This document shows, one piece after another, positions 8,847-16,523 of a stretch of DNA of 35,129 bases. Under the pieces are notes generated by a model. That model made no database searches. It was not told the origin of the DNA and saw only the letters and a program-made list of their open reading frames with translations. Position 1 is the stretch's first letter, and each line of letters begins with the position of its first letter. Source of the DNA: Cytophagaceae bacterium (lineage in GTDB: Bacteria > Bacteroidota > Bacteroidia > Cytophagales > Spirosomataceae); assembly GCA_947486835.1 (NCBI GenBank), contig CANKVC010000003.1, positions 1 through 35,129 of the forward strand, given 5' to 3'. The translations under genes were made by a program, and so were the position numbers.

Positions 8847-8879
8847 AAGTAGTTTCATCTAAAAATGAAACTACTTTTT
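8847..8879 (+). promoter_or_regulatory. 12-bp hairpin covering the start codon of the HhH barrel gene, followed by T5
   Basis: Arms 8847-8858 and 8865-8876 are perfect inverted copies with a six-base loop (CTAAAA). The right arm contains the ATG and codons 2-4 of the downstream gene and runs into five T (8875-8879). It could be the terminator of the rnc operon, or a translational lock on the downstream gene, or both. Confidence 0.65.
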
Positions 8880-10820
8880 GTTTTAATTTTATTACTAGCT
8901 TTTAAATCCACTACAGCCCAGCAGTCAGATATGGTTGCCGATGAGGAAAAGCAATCCAATTTTAATTATTTCCTACAAAATCCGCTTCAAATTAACCAAG
9001 TAACTGCGGATGAGCTTTCGGCTTTAGGAATTCTTACTTCTACCCAAATAGGAAACTTTATAGCACATAGGACTCAGATTCATCACTTTGAATCCATCTA
9101 CGAACTTCAAACAATTCATGGTTGGGACCTAGCCCTATTAAAAAAGATAAAACCATTTTTACGTTGTGATAAAATAAATAAAAAATGGTATGAATTTTTG
9201 GAGTCGAAACACCAAATAGTCATCCGAAACGAAAAAACCTTAGAAGAAAAAAAAGGATTTAGCCCTAAAGATTCCAGAAGTAAAACGAGGTATTTGGGTA
9301 ATTCCTGGGGCCAATTAGCTCGATATCGAGGCCAATTAAACAATAACTTACGCGTAGGTGCTTTAATCCAAAAGGATGCAGGAGAGGTAAATTACCTTGA
9401 TTTTAAAAGCATTTTTATCGAAATAAAGCCAAACCGTTGGGTCGATAAAATAATCATTGGAGATTTCATCAATCAATGGGGTCAAGGCCTAGTCCAATCA
9501 GGTGGTTTTTCATTAGGCAAAAGTTTTGAAAGCATCAAAGCCACACAAAAATTTCACTTGGGCGCTATTCCATATACATCTAGCGGAGAATCCTCTTTCT
9601 ATCGAGGATTAAATGTCCAATTTCATGTGAATTCATTTAATTTTCAAGCCTATAGTTCGATTAGAAATTTGGACGCTAGCCTGAGTTCGGATAGCACTAC
9701 AAATTCTAAAAAAATCAATTCATGGATTGAGGACGGATACCACAGAACATCCAGCGAATTATCTCATCATTCAAATGTTCAAGAAACCGCTTGGGGTGGA
9801 AGTATGCAATGGACTCACAAACCCACCCATTTGGCTATTCAATTTAATCTAGCCCATACACTATTTTCTTTAGAAAAATCAAAATCACTTTTGGCCTACA
9901 AGATGAATTCCTGGTCCGGAAACCAAGTTGAAAATTATTCCATTAGCTTTCAAGCCCCCTTTCATAATATTCATTTCACAGGCGAATTTGCCTGGATGCC
10001 TGAAAATCATTTTTCCCTAATTCAAGGCGGAGCCTTTGCCGTTTCTAAAAAAACAGATTTGTCCTACTTATGCAGATATTATGCAAAATCCTATTTCAGC
10101 CCTAAAGCCAAAGGAATTGGAGAAAGTGCAGAAACAAATAATGAAATGGGTTTATTTGTTGGGAATCAAATCACTTTTAACAAAAGAAATAAACTATCTA
10201 ACTACCTCGATATCTTTAAGTTCCCAGGATTAAAATATGAAGTATCCCAACCCAATTCTTGGGGATGGGAAATGCTGAGCCGATACCAATGGGAAAAAAG
10301 AGGAAAATATACGTTTTTTGGCCAACTAAAATGGACGTCTAAACAAAATGATATTTCCCGGATTAACAAGGAACTTTCTCGAAATCATTTAATACAAACG
10401 AGCTTAGATTTACATCAGTTTAAGACCAAGAAATTGGATTTCCATACGCGCATTATGACATGCTTATTGATAGGTGCAAACACAAACGAAACAGGTTTAC
10501 TCGTCTTACAAGATGTTAAATACCAAATACGGTCGCTGGGGATTCAAGCAAGGATAGGGTTTATTCGTTCATCCTCCTATGATTCAAGACTATATGCGTA
10601 TGAAGTGGGTGTACCGCTATCATTTTCACTCCCCGCCTATTATGGACATGGTTTCAGAAATTGCCTCGTACTGGATTATAAATGGACAAAAAATTCCATA
10701 TTTTCCCTAAAAATAGGAAGGACAAACTATATGGATCGGGATGAAATTGGCTCAGGACTAGAGCTAATCAGCGGCTCACACAAAACGGATGTGACTTTTC
10801 AGTGCCAACTAATCATTTAG
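8865..10820 (+). CDS. Outer-membrane-type protein with N-terminal helix-hairpin-helix domain
   Basis: This 651-aa protein has a signal peptide (MKLLFVLILLLAFKSTTAQ, cleavage after about residue 19). A ComEA-like tandem helix-hairpin-helix region follows at about 40-99 (INQVTADELSALGI, then FESIYELQTI). Residues 110-651 are rich in alternating aromatic and polar positions and read like antiparallel beta strands of an outer-membrane barrel. The family-like block GDFINQWGQGLVQSGG lies near 199-214. Homologues annotated only as helix-hairpin-helix domain proteins are common in Bacteroidota; none has a known function to my knowledge. HhH domains usually bind DNA without sequence specificity, so a role in DNA handling at the cell surface is possible but unproven. 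The end lies 1 nt from the convergent murB stop. Confidence 0.8.
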   Translation: MKLLFVLILLLAFKSTTAQQSDMVADEEKQSNFNYFLQNPLQINQVTADELSALGILTSTQIGNFIAHRTQIHHFESIYELQTIHGWDLALLKKIKPFLRCDKINKKWYEFLESKHQIVIRNEKTLEEKKGFSPKDSRSKTRYLGNSWGQLARYRGQLNNNLRVGALIQKDAGEVNYLDFKSIFIEIKPNRWVDKIIIGDFINQWGQGLVQSGGFSLGKSFESIKATQKFHLGAIPYTSSGESSFYRGLNVQFHVNSFNFQAYSSIRNLDASLSSDSTTNSKKINSWIEDGYHRTSSELSHHSNVQETAWGGSMQWTHKPTHLAIQFNLAHTLFSLEKSKSLLAYKMNSWSGNQVENYSISFQAPFHNIHFTGEFAWMPENHFSLIQGGAFAVSKKTDLSYLCRYYAKSYFSPKAKGIGESAETNNEMGLFVGNQITFNKRNKLSNYLDIFKFPGLKYEVSQPNSWGWEMLSRYQWEKRGKYTFFGQLKWTSKQNDISRINKELSRNHLIQTSLDLHQFKTKKLDFHTRIMTCLLIGANTNETGLLVLQDVKYQIRSLGIQARIGFIRSSSYDSRLYAYEVGVPLSFSLPAYYGHGFRNCLVLDYKWTKNSIFSLKIGRTNYMDRDEIGSGLELISGSHKTDVTFQCQLII

Positions 10821-10821
10821 G

Positions 10822-11862
10822 TCAATAAATATTCACTTCGGTTTCAAGGGAAATGCCAAATTTTTCAAAGACCGAAGCTTTGATTTTTTCAGCTATTACC
10901 AAGATTTGGATTCCAGTGGCATGCCCATAATTAACCAAAACCAAGGCTTGATTTACATGCACCCCCGCATCTCCGTCTCGAAAACCTTTCCAACCCGCTT
11001 GCTCAATGAACCAGCCAGCAGGAAATTTTATGTCCGTACTCGCCTCAACAGGATAATTAGGTATCCCAGGAAAAGAACTTATTAAACGATCAGCTTCTTC
11101 AGAGGTTACTGTTGGATTCTTAAAAAAACTTCCAGAATTTCCAATCTCTTTAGGGTCTGGCAATTTACTTTTTCTAATTTCAATCACCACGTTAGATATA
11201 TCGCTAATCGTAGGATTACTTATTCCTTTTGCATTTAAAACAGTTTGAATGGCCCCGTATGAAGTTTTAATATTCGGCTTTTTACTTAATTTAAAACAGA
11301 CGGTTGAGATCAAGTATTTACCCTTTCCTTCATGCTTAAAATAACTTTCCCGATAGCCAAATTGGCATTGATTTTTTTCAAATCGTTCCACAACTAAAGT
11401 TCCCAAATTCAAAGCCTCTAGATGATCAAATGTATCTTTAATTTCAACCCCATAAGCACCTATGTTTTGCATAGGGGCAGCGCCAACAGTCCCTGGAATA
11501 AGTGCTAGGTTCTCGATGCCGGACCATTGATGTTGCACTGCATAGCTAACCAAGTCATCCCAAGATTCCCCCGCACCACTTCGTAAAATGACGTGATCTT
11601 CATCTTCCTGTATAACTTCAAAACCTTTGATTTCATTTTTGACAACCAGCGCATCAATATCTTGTGTACATAAAATATTACTTCCTCCTCCTAAAAATAG
11701 ATGGGGAACATGTGCGTATTGGCCTGCTTTTAGTAAAGCCACATAAGATTCCAAACTCGAAATGATCGTAAAATATTGAGCCTTGACTTCAATCCCAAAG
11801 GTATTGTATTCTTTTAAAGAATAGTTTTCAAACACCTGTGGAACTGAATTGGATTTAGGCAT
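10822..11862 (-). CDS. murB: UDP-N-acetylmuramate dehydrogenase
   Basis: It reduces UDP-GlcNAc-enolpyruvate with NADPH to UDP-MurNAc in peptidoglycan synthesis. The 346-aa FAD protein shows LGGGSNIL (57-64), the FAD-binding IPGTVGAAPMQNIGAYG (122-138), the type I substrate residues in FGYRESYFK (Tyr170, Arg171), the catalytic serine in GNSGSFFKNP (Ser245) and the terminal catalytic glutamate (Glu342). The Tyr-containing loop marks the E. coli-like type I enzyme. It lies directly downstream of the MlaF-like gene with a 1-nt gap, so it probably shares that promoter. Confidence 0.96.
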   Translation of the reverse strand: MPKSNSVPQVFENYSLKEYNTFGIEVKAQYFTIISSLESYVALLKAGQYAHVPHLFLGGGSNILCTQDIDALVVKNEIKGFEVIQEDEDHVILRSGAGESWDDLVSYAVQHQWSGIENLALIPGTVGAAPMQNIGAYGVEIKDTFDHLEALNLGTLVVERFEKNQCQFGYRESYFKHEGKGKYLISTVCFKLSKKPNIKTSYGAIQTVLNAKGISNPTISDISNVVIEIRKSKLPDPKEIGNSGSFFKNPTVTSEEADRLISSFPGIPNYPVEASTDIKFPAGWFIEQAGWKGFRDGDAGVHVNQALVLVNYGHATGIQILVIAEKIKASVFEKFGISLETEVNIY

Positions 11863-11863
11863 T

Positions 11864-12592
11864 TTAAATTAATTTGGTCGATAAAAATTCTTGCAATTCA
11901 GGAACAGTATTCGACATCATATTGGTAGAATTTCCCTCCCACATCTTTTTTCCATCCTTCAAAAACATAATGTATTGCCCCATTCGCATCACAGAATTCA
12001 TATCATGAGAAATCACGATGGTCGTAATTCCATATTCAACCGTTATTTCCTGTATTAAAAGGTCAATTTTAACAGCCGTCAAAGGGTCTAATCCAGAGTT
12101 AGGTTCATCGCAAAAAAGATATTTAGGATTCATCACAATAGCTCTTGCGATACCCACCCGCTTTTTCATTCCTCCTGAAATTTCAGAGGGCATTTGGTTC
12201 GCAGCAGCCTCTAATCCTACCCTTTTTAAACATAACATGGCCTGCTCTGTTTTTTCTTCTAAACCTTGCGAAGTCAGTGTATCTAAAGGAAATCGAACGT
12301 TTTCCAACACCGTTTTTGAATCGAAAAGAGCTCCACCTTGAAAAAGAACTCCCATCTCCCTCCGAATGGCCTTAACAGTTTCCGGATCTGCATTCACAAA
12401 GTCTCTTCCATCATAAAGTACTTTGCCTTTCTCGGGTGACAAAATCCCAATCATACATTTCAATAAAACACTTTTTCCAGTACCGCTACCTCCGATCACC
12501 ATGTTCGTCATTCCTTGTTTGAATACACCACTTACGCCATCAAGAATGACCCTTCCCTCAAATTCCTTGTGTATACCTTTAATTTCAATCAT
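11864..12592 (-). CDS. ABC transporter ATP-binding protein, MlaF-like
   Basis: It is the ATPase of a phospholipid-trafficking (Mla/Mce-type) ABC system by similarity. The 242-aa product carries Walker A GGSGTGKS (34-41), a Q-loop FQGGALFDSKTVLENV, the signature SGGMKKRVGIARAI, Walker B LFCDEPNSGLDP and the switch VISHD. The GALFDSxTV Q-loop and EISGGMKKR are characteristic of MlaF/TTG2A. The frame opens further to 12628, but MIEIKGIHKEF at 12592 is the usual ABC start and the upstream codons overlap candidate -7 elements (12596-12603, 12616-12623). The permease (mlaE) and MCE protein (mlaD) that normally accompany it are not next to it here; murB follows instead. Confidence 0.9.
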   Translation of the reverse strand: MIEIKGIHKEFEGRVILDGVSGVFKQGMTNMVIGGSGTGKSVLLKCMIGILSPEKGKVLYDGRDFVNADPETVKAIRREMGVLFQGGALFDSKTVLENVRFPLDTLTSQGLEEKTEQAMLCLKRVGLEAAANQMPSEISGGMKKRVGIARAIVMNPKYLFCDEPNSGLDPLTAVKIDLLIQEITVEYGITTIVISHDMNSVMRMGQYIMFLKDGKKMWEGNSTNMMSNTVPELQEFLSTKLI

Positions 12593-12615
12593 GCTCAAAA
12601 TTAGGTATATTTTAT

Positions 12616-12623
12616 CAAAAATA
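12616..12623 (-). promoter_or_regulatory. Candidate -7 element for mlaF-like/murB
   Basis: TATTTTTG on the minus strand matches TAnnTTTG and implies a leader of about 20 nt. A second match, TAATTTTG, at 12596-12603 lies 3 nt from the start codon and would give a leaderless mRNA. No -33 TTG at standard spacing is seen for either. Confidence 0.4.
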
Positions 12624-12684
12624 AACACAAATCACCTTGACTAATTAGATGGAGTGATTCAAAAAAATGTGTAAATTGGTTTAT

Positions 12685-12692
12685 TATATTTG
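12685..12692 (+). promoter_or_regulatory. Candidate -7 element for the SPFH gene
   Basis: TATATTTG matches TAnnTTTG exactly. It includes the TTG at 12690 that could otherwise be read as a start, which argues for ATG at 12717 as the true start. Confidence 0.5.
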
Positions 12693-12716
12693 CTCAACTC
12701 ATTAAACCCAATCACT

Positions 12717-13622
12717 ATGTTTTTAATTATTGTCGGAATCGTCCTTTATTTAGCAGGACAAGGTATTGGTAGCCCCAATCTCGTATTTTCAAAATATAGC
12801 CCAACATTCAAAATTGTCGGTATTGTATTTGCCCTCATTGGCATATTAACCTCTGCTGTTAAGCAAATAGATGCTGGAGAAGTAGGGGTACAAAGTGTTT
12901 TCGGTAAGGTGGTTCCAGAAACCTTATCAAGTGGATTGAATTTTGTGAACCCCATTGCCAACGTGTATATTTTCGACGCAAAAACTCAAAATTATACGAT
13001 GTCCGCAGTCCATGATGAAGGAGATAAATCTGGTGATGATGCCATTCGCGTACTTACAGCAGACGGTTTAGAAGTAGTGGTAGACTTAACGGTATTGTTT
13101 AGAATTTTACCTTCTGAAGCACCCAAAATTTTAAAGGAAATAGGTGAAGATTATAAAAATAAAGTGGTTCGCCCCATTACCAGAACCATGATCCGTGATA
13201 ATGCCGTTTATTATGACGCTGTGGCATTGTATTCTTTAAAAAGGAATGAATTCCAAACCAGGATTTACAATGATATTGAGAAAAATTTCAAGAAACGTGG
13301 TTTAGTCTTAGAACAACTATTGATCCGAAATATCAATCTACCCAATTCAGTAAAACAAACGATTGAATCTAAAATTAACGCGGAACAAGATGCTCAAAAA
13401 ATGCAATTTGTCCTTCAAAAGGAAAAGCAAGAAGCGGAAAGAAAACGAGTGGAAGCACAAGGAATTGCCGATTATCAAAAAATATTATCTACCGGTTTGA
13501 GCGATAAACAATTGCAATACGAATCGATTATAGCTCAAAAAGAACTAGCTAAATCTCCTAATGCGAAAGTAATTATCATGGGAAGTGGTAAAGGAACGCC
13601 TATTATTTTAGGAAACAATTAA
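12717..13622 (+). CDS. Prohibitin/SPFH-domain membrane protein
   Basis: This 301-aa protein is of the SPFH (stomatin-prohibitin-flotillin-HflKC) superfamily, which forms ring-like membrane scaffolds that modulate proteases and membrane domains. Two N-terminal hydrophobic segments (about 1-17 and 30-47, the second preceding VKQIDAGEVGVQSVFGKV) are followed by the SPFH/band-7 domain (about 50-230) and a charged coiled-coil stretch with QKEKQEAERKRVEAQG. The C-terminal VIIMGSGKGTPIILGN is typical of prohibitin-like bacterial members. The start is ATG 12717; the TTG at 12690 lies in the -7 element. It is a single-gene unit closed by a bidirectional terminator. Confidence 0.9.
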   Translation: MFLIIVGIVLYLAGQGIGSPNLVFSKYSPTFKIVGIVFALIGILTSAVKQIDAGEVGVQSVFGKVVPETLSSGLNFVNPIANVYIFDAKTQNYTMSAVHDEGDKSGDDAIRVLTADGLEVVVDLTVLFRILPSEAPKILKEIGEDYKNKVVRPITRTMIRDNAVYYDAVALYSLKRNEFQTRIYNDIEKNFKKRGLVLEQLLIRNINLPNSVKQTIESKINAEQDAQKMQFVLQKEKQEAERKRVEAQGIADYQKILSTGLSDKQLQYESIIAQKELAKSPNAKVIIMGSGKGTPIILGNN

Positions 13623-13666
13623 CATGAATGAGTGAAACCATTCAAAATTTTATTGATAGATCTAAT

Positions 13667-13701
13667 AAAAAGGCCGAAGAAAATATCCTTCGGCCTTTTT
13701 T
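13667..13701. terminator. Bidirectional terminator between SPFH gene and ribBA
   Basis: A perfect 13-bp stem (13667-13679 with 13688-13700), including GGCCGAAG, has an 8-base loop and A-run and T-run flanks on either side. It serves the converging genes on both strands. Confidence 0.92.
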
Positions 13702-13714
13702 ATTTTTGTAATTC

Positions 13715-14935
13715 TTATTTGCTTAAAATCGAATGCCCCATCTTATCCCGCTTCGTCTCCAAGTACTTTTCATTGTGCTTGTTGGGCGCAATCTCAATCG
13801 GAATCGAGTCCACTATTTCAAGGCCATAGCCTAATAGACCTGCACGCTTCTTAGGATTATTCGAAATCAACCTAATTTTATGTGCACCCAAATCACGTAA
13901 GATTTGAGCCCCTACTCCATAATCGCGCTCGTCCATGGAAAAACCTAACTCCAGATTCGCCTCAACTGTATCGCGACCTAACTCTTGTAATTTATAAGCC
14001 TTTAATTTGTTTAACAATCCGATACCACGACCCTCTTGGAACATATATAAAATAACTCCTTTCCCTTCTTTTTCGACCATTCCCATGGCGGCGTGCAACT
14101 GATCACCACAATCACAACGGCAACTACCAAAAATATCTCCGGTCACACAAGAACTATGGACACGCACCATCACCGGCTCATTTACCTCCCATTCCCCTTT
14201 AACTAAAGCCAAATGAGTATCTCCCGTATTTTTTTGTTTGAAGGCTATCAATTCAAATTGCCCCCATTCAGTTGGCATATCCACACCAATCTCGCGAGTA
14301 ATCAACGATTCCGTATTTAGCCTATATTCAATTAAATCTTTGATGGTGACTAATTTGAGATCGAATTTATCAGCTATCTTTCTCAGATCTGGCAAACGAG
14401 CCATACTTCCATTATCATTTAATACTTCAATCAAAACTCCTGAAGGTTGAAATCCAGCTAACTTAGCAAAATCCATCGAAGCCTCCGTATGACCAGTCCG
14501 CCTTAAAACTCCTTCAGATTTACTCTTCAAAGGGAATATATGACCAGGTCGGCCCAAATCAGTTGGCTTAGTATTGAAATCCACTAATGCTTTTATGGTT
14601 TTTGAACGATCGCCCGCAGAAATTCCAGTCGTACAACCATTACCTAATAAGTCAACCGACACGGTAAATGGTGTTTCATGCGATGTCGTATTTTGATCAA
14701 CCATCATCTCCAATCCCAACGCTAAACAACGCTCCTCTGTTAAAGAAACGCACATAAGACCCCTAGCCTCTTTTATCATAAAATTGACCAACTCAGGAGT
14801 AATTGCCTCTGAAGCACATATCATATCACCCTCATTCTCACGATCTTCATCATCGGCAACAATAATAATTTTACCCAATTTAATATCCTGAATGGCGTCT
14901 TCAATACGGTCCAATCGAATAGGTAATTCCTTCAT
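13715..14935 (-). CDS. ribBA: Bifunctional DHBP synthase / GTP cyclohydrolase II
   Basis: It provides both precursors of riboflavin: 3,4-dihydroxy-2-butanone 4-phosphate from ribulose 5-phosphate, and the pyrimidine from GTP. In 406 aa the RibB domain (about 8-205) has the acidic loop [10 protein letters not shown] (28-37) and the [11 protein letters not shown] block. The RibA domain (about 212-400) has zinc ligands Cys263, Cys274 and Cys276 ([16 protein letters not shown]) and the FQEGRGIGL loop. Both active sites look complete. It is a single-gene unit; no FMN riboswitch-like leader fits in the short 5' region. Residues 214-225 look like the linker. Confidence 0.97.
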   Translation of the reverse strand: MKELPIRLDRIEDAIQDIKLGKIIIVADDEDRENEGDMICASEAITPELVNFMIKEARGLMCVSLTEERCLALGLEMMVDQNTTSHETPFTVSVDLLGNGCTTGISAGDRSKTIKALVDFNTKPTDLGRPGHIFPLKSKSEGVLRRTGHTEASMDFAKLAGFQPSGVLIEVLNDNGSMARLPDLRKIADKFDLKLVTIKDLIEYRLNTESLITREIGVDMPTEWGQFELIAFKQKNTGDTHLALVKGEWEVNEPVMVRVHSSCVTGDIFGSCRCDCGDQLHAAMGMVEKEGKGVILYMFQEGRGIGLLNKLKAYKLQELGRDTVEANLELGFSMDERDYGVGAQILRDLGAHKIRLISNNPKKRAGLLGYGLEIVDSIPIEIAPNKHNEKYLETKRDKMGHSILSK

Positions 14936-14962
14936 ATATCAATCAATAATTTAACGAAAACA

Positions 14963-14970
14963 CAAAGGTA
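14963..14970 (-). promoter_or_regulatory. Candidate -7 element for ribBA
   Basis: TACCTTTG on the minus strand, 27 nt upstream of the ribBA ATG, matches TAnnTTTG exactly. No TTG lies at the -33 spacing. Confidence 0.5.
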
Positions 14971-15023
14971 CGCAGATTTAGTTCCTATTTTACCTAAATT
15001 GCAACATAAATAACATGAAATTT

Positions 15024-15731
15024 ATGTCGATTGAAGTCCTACATCTAAGTAAATCTTTTGGCCAATCTGTGGCCATCAGTGACCTAAGTTTTGACTTAAA
15101 AATCAGCCAAATAACGGGATTTTTAGGTCCCAATGGGGCTGGAAAATCAACCACCTTAAAGATACTGATGGGGCTAGAAATTCCAAGTAGCGGGGAAGCC
15201 AGAATTTTGGGAATGGATGTGCAAAAACAAGAGATAAAAATCAAAAAGCAAATCGGGTATTTGGCAGAAAATAACCCATTATATCCCGAAATGTATATCA
15301 AAGAGTTTTTAACCTTTATTGGCAAAATTCATGGCATAAGTTCGACTGAATTAAATAAAAGAATTACAGAGGTCATCGAGTTAGTTGGTCTAGAAAGAGA
15401 ACAAAAAAAGAAAATAAAAGAAATCTCGAAGGGGTACCAACAACGAGTTGGCATCGCTCAGGCCATCCTGCATGATCCCAAAATATTAATTCTAGATGAG
15501 CCTACCAGTGGCTTAGACCCCAATCAAATGGATGAGATTAGGTCTTTAATTGTCGCATTAAAAAAAGATAAGACGATTTTATTTTCAAGTCATTTGCTAG
15601 GGGAAGTCAATGCCATCTGTGACCATGTTCTATTAATCGACAAAGGGCAATTGAAAGCTAATTGCAGCATAGAAGAAGCAAAAAAATACCCCGGAGGGCT
15701 TGAAGCTTTCTTTAAGGATAAAACTAATTAA
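15024..15731 (+). CDS. ABC transporter ATP-binding protein, GldA-like
   Basis: It is an ATPase of an export-type ABC transporter. The 235-aa product has Walker A GPNGAGKST, the signature ISKGYQQRVGIAQAI, Walker B ILILDEPTSGLDP and the switch FSSHLL. The blocks IGYLAENNPLYPEMYIKEFL and GLDPNQMDEIRSLI closely resemble GldA, the gliding-motility/Fld ATPase of Bacteroidota. It is about 60 residues shorter than GldA, lacking most of the C-terminal extension, and no gldF or gldG permease is adjacent. MSIEV at 15024 matches family starts; ATG 15015 is an alternative three codons earlier. Its last 8 nt overlap the convergent amidase gene. Confidence 0.88.
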   Translation: MSIEVLHLSKSFGQSVAISDLSFDLKISQITGFLGPNGAGKSTTLKILMGLEIPSSGEARILGMDVQKQEIKIKKQIGYLAENNPLYPEMYIKEFLTFIGKIHGISSTELNKRITEVIELVGLEREQKKKIKEISKGYQQRVGIAQAILHDPKILILDEPTSGLDPNQMDEIRSLIVALKKDKTILFSSHLLGEVNAICDHVLLIDKGQLKANCSIEEAKKYPGGLEAFFKDKTN

Positions 15732-16512
15732 TTAGTTCAAAATCATCAGCATCTAAATACGTAGGGAATTTTTCTCTAAATTCAATCAAGTCAGATTTTG
15801 AAATGGAATGAGTTTGTATCGCATCTTCGTTAGACAAATTCAACAAATCATTCCCTAAATACGAAATAAGAGCCGAATCACCCTGGTATTGAATTTCGTT
15901 TCCATCTTGGCCTATTCGATTCACTCCGACCACATAAGCTAAGTTTTCAATAGCACGTGCCCGTAACAATGTATTCCAGGCATGTGAACGAACGGCGGGC
16001 CAATTGGCCACATAAATCGCTAAGTCATAAGCCAAGTCGACGTTACGGGACCACACGGGAAAGCGTAAATCGTAACAAACAAAAGCCGCGATATTCCAAT
16101 TTTTATAAGAAATAATCTCCCTTTTATTTCCAGCTGTATAAAACTGATCTTCTCCTCCCATCCTAAATAGATGTTTTTTATCATAGCTGAATTTTTCACC
16201 ATTGGGTGTAAAAGCCACAAATCGGTTGAAAAATTGATTGTTTTCTTTGCATTTAATGCTCCCAACGACTAAAGCATTTAGTCGATTAGCCATCAATTTA
16301 ATCCATTGGATGACCGGGCCACGACCTATTTCAGCTCCTTTATCATTCATGCTAAATCCCGTGCTGAACATTTCAGGTAGGACCACCACATCGGTTTGAT
16401 TGGCTAAATACTGAAGTTTTTCCTCTAATAAGGCGCAATTTGCTAGAGGATCTTCCCAGGCAATTTCGAATTGAACTAAACTTACCCTCAAAGGATTATT
16501 GGGGCCGGACAT
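15724..16512 (-). CDS. Nitrilase-superfamily amidase (omega-amidase/YafV-like)
   Basis: It is a probable 2-oxoglutaramate/omega-amidase that hydrolyses alpha-ketoglutaramate or alpha-ketosuccinamate, a metabolite-repair and methionine-salvage side step. In 262 aa the catalytic triad is intact: Glu47 (VVLPEMFSTGF), Lys113 (YDKKHLF) and Cys146 (CYDLRFPVW). The EMFSTGFS and CYDLRFPVWSRN signatures point to the YafV/NIT2 branch and not to true nitrilases. It starts 11 nt downstream of the DUF4270 gene stop, suggesting co-transcription. Confidence 0.9.
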   Translation of the reverse strand: MSGPNNPLRVSLVQFEIAWEDPLANCALLEEKLQYLANQTDVVVLPEMFSTGFSMNDKGAEIGRGPVIQWIKLMANRLNALVVGSIKCKENNQFFNRFVAFTPNGEKFSYDKKHLFRMGGEDQFYTAGNKREIISYKNWNIAAFVCYDLRFPVWSRNVDLAYDLAIYVANWPAVRSHAWNTLLRARAIENLAYVVGVNRIGQDGNEIQYQGDSALISYLGNDLLNLSNEDAIQTHSISKSDLIEFREKFPTYLDADDFELIN

Positions 16513-16523
16513 GTACTGATGGA

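Noticed and set aside
10036-10233. 65-codon plus-strand frame inside the HhH barrel gene
   Set aside because: It is an alternative frame of a long continuous gene and has no signal of its own.
12018-12375. Two overlapping plus-strand frames inside the mlaF-like gene
   Set aside because: They are antisense to the ABC ATPase core, with no start context and no homology seen.
13632-13829. 65-codon reading frame on the plus strand
   Set aside because: It runs through the bidirectional terminator and the 3' end of ribBA in antisense, with no family resemblance.
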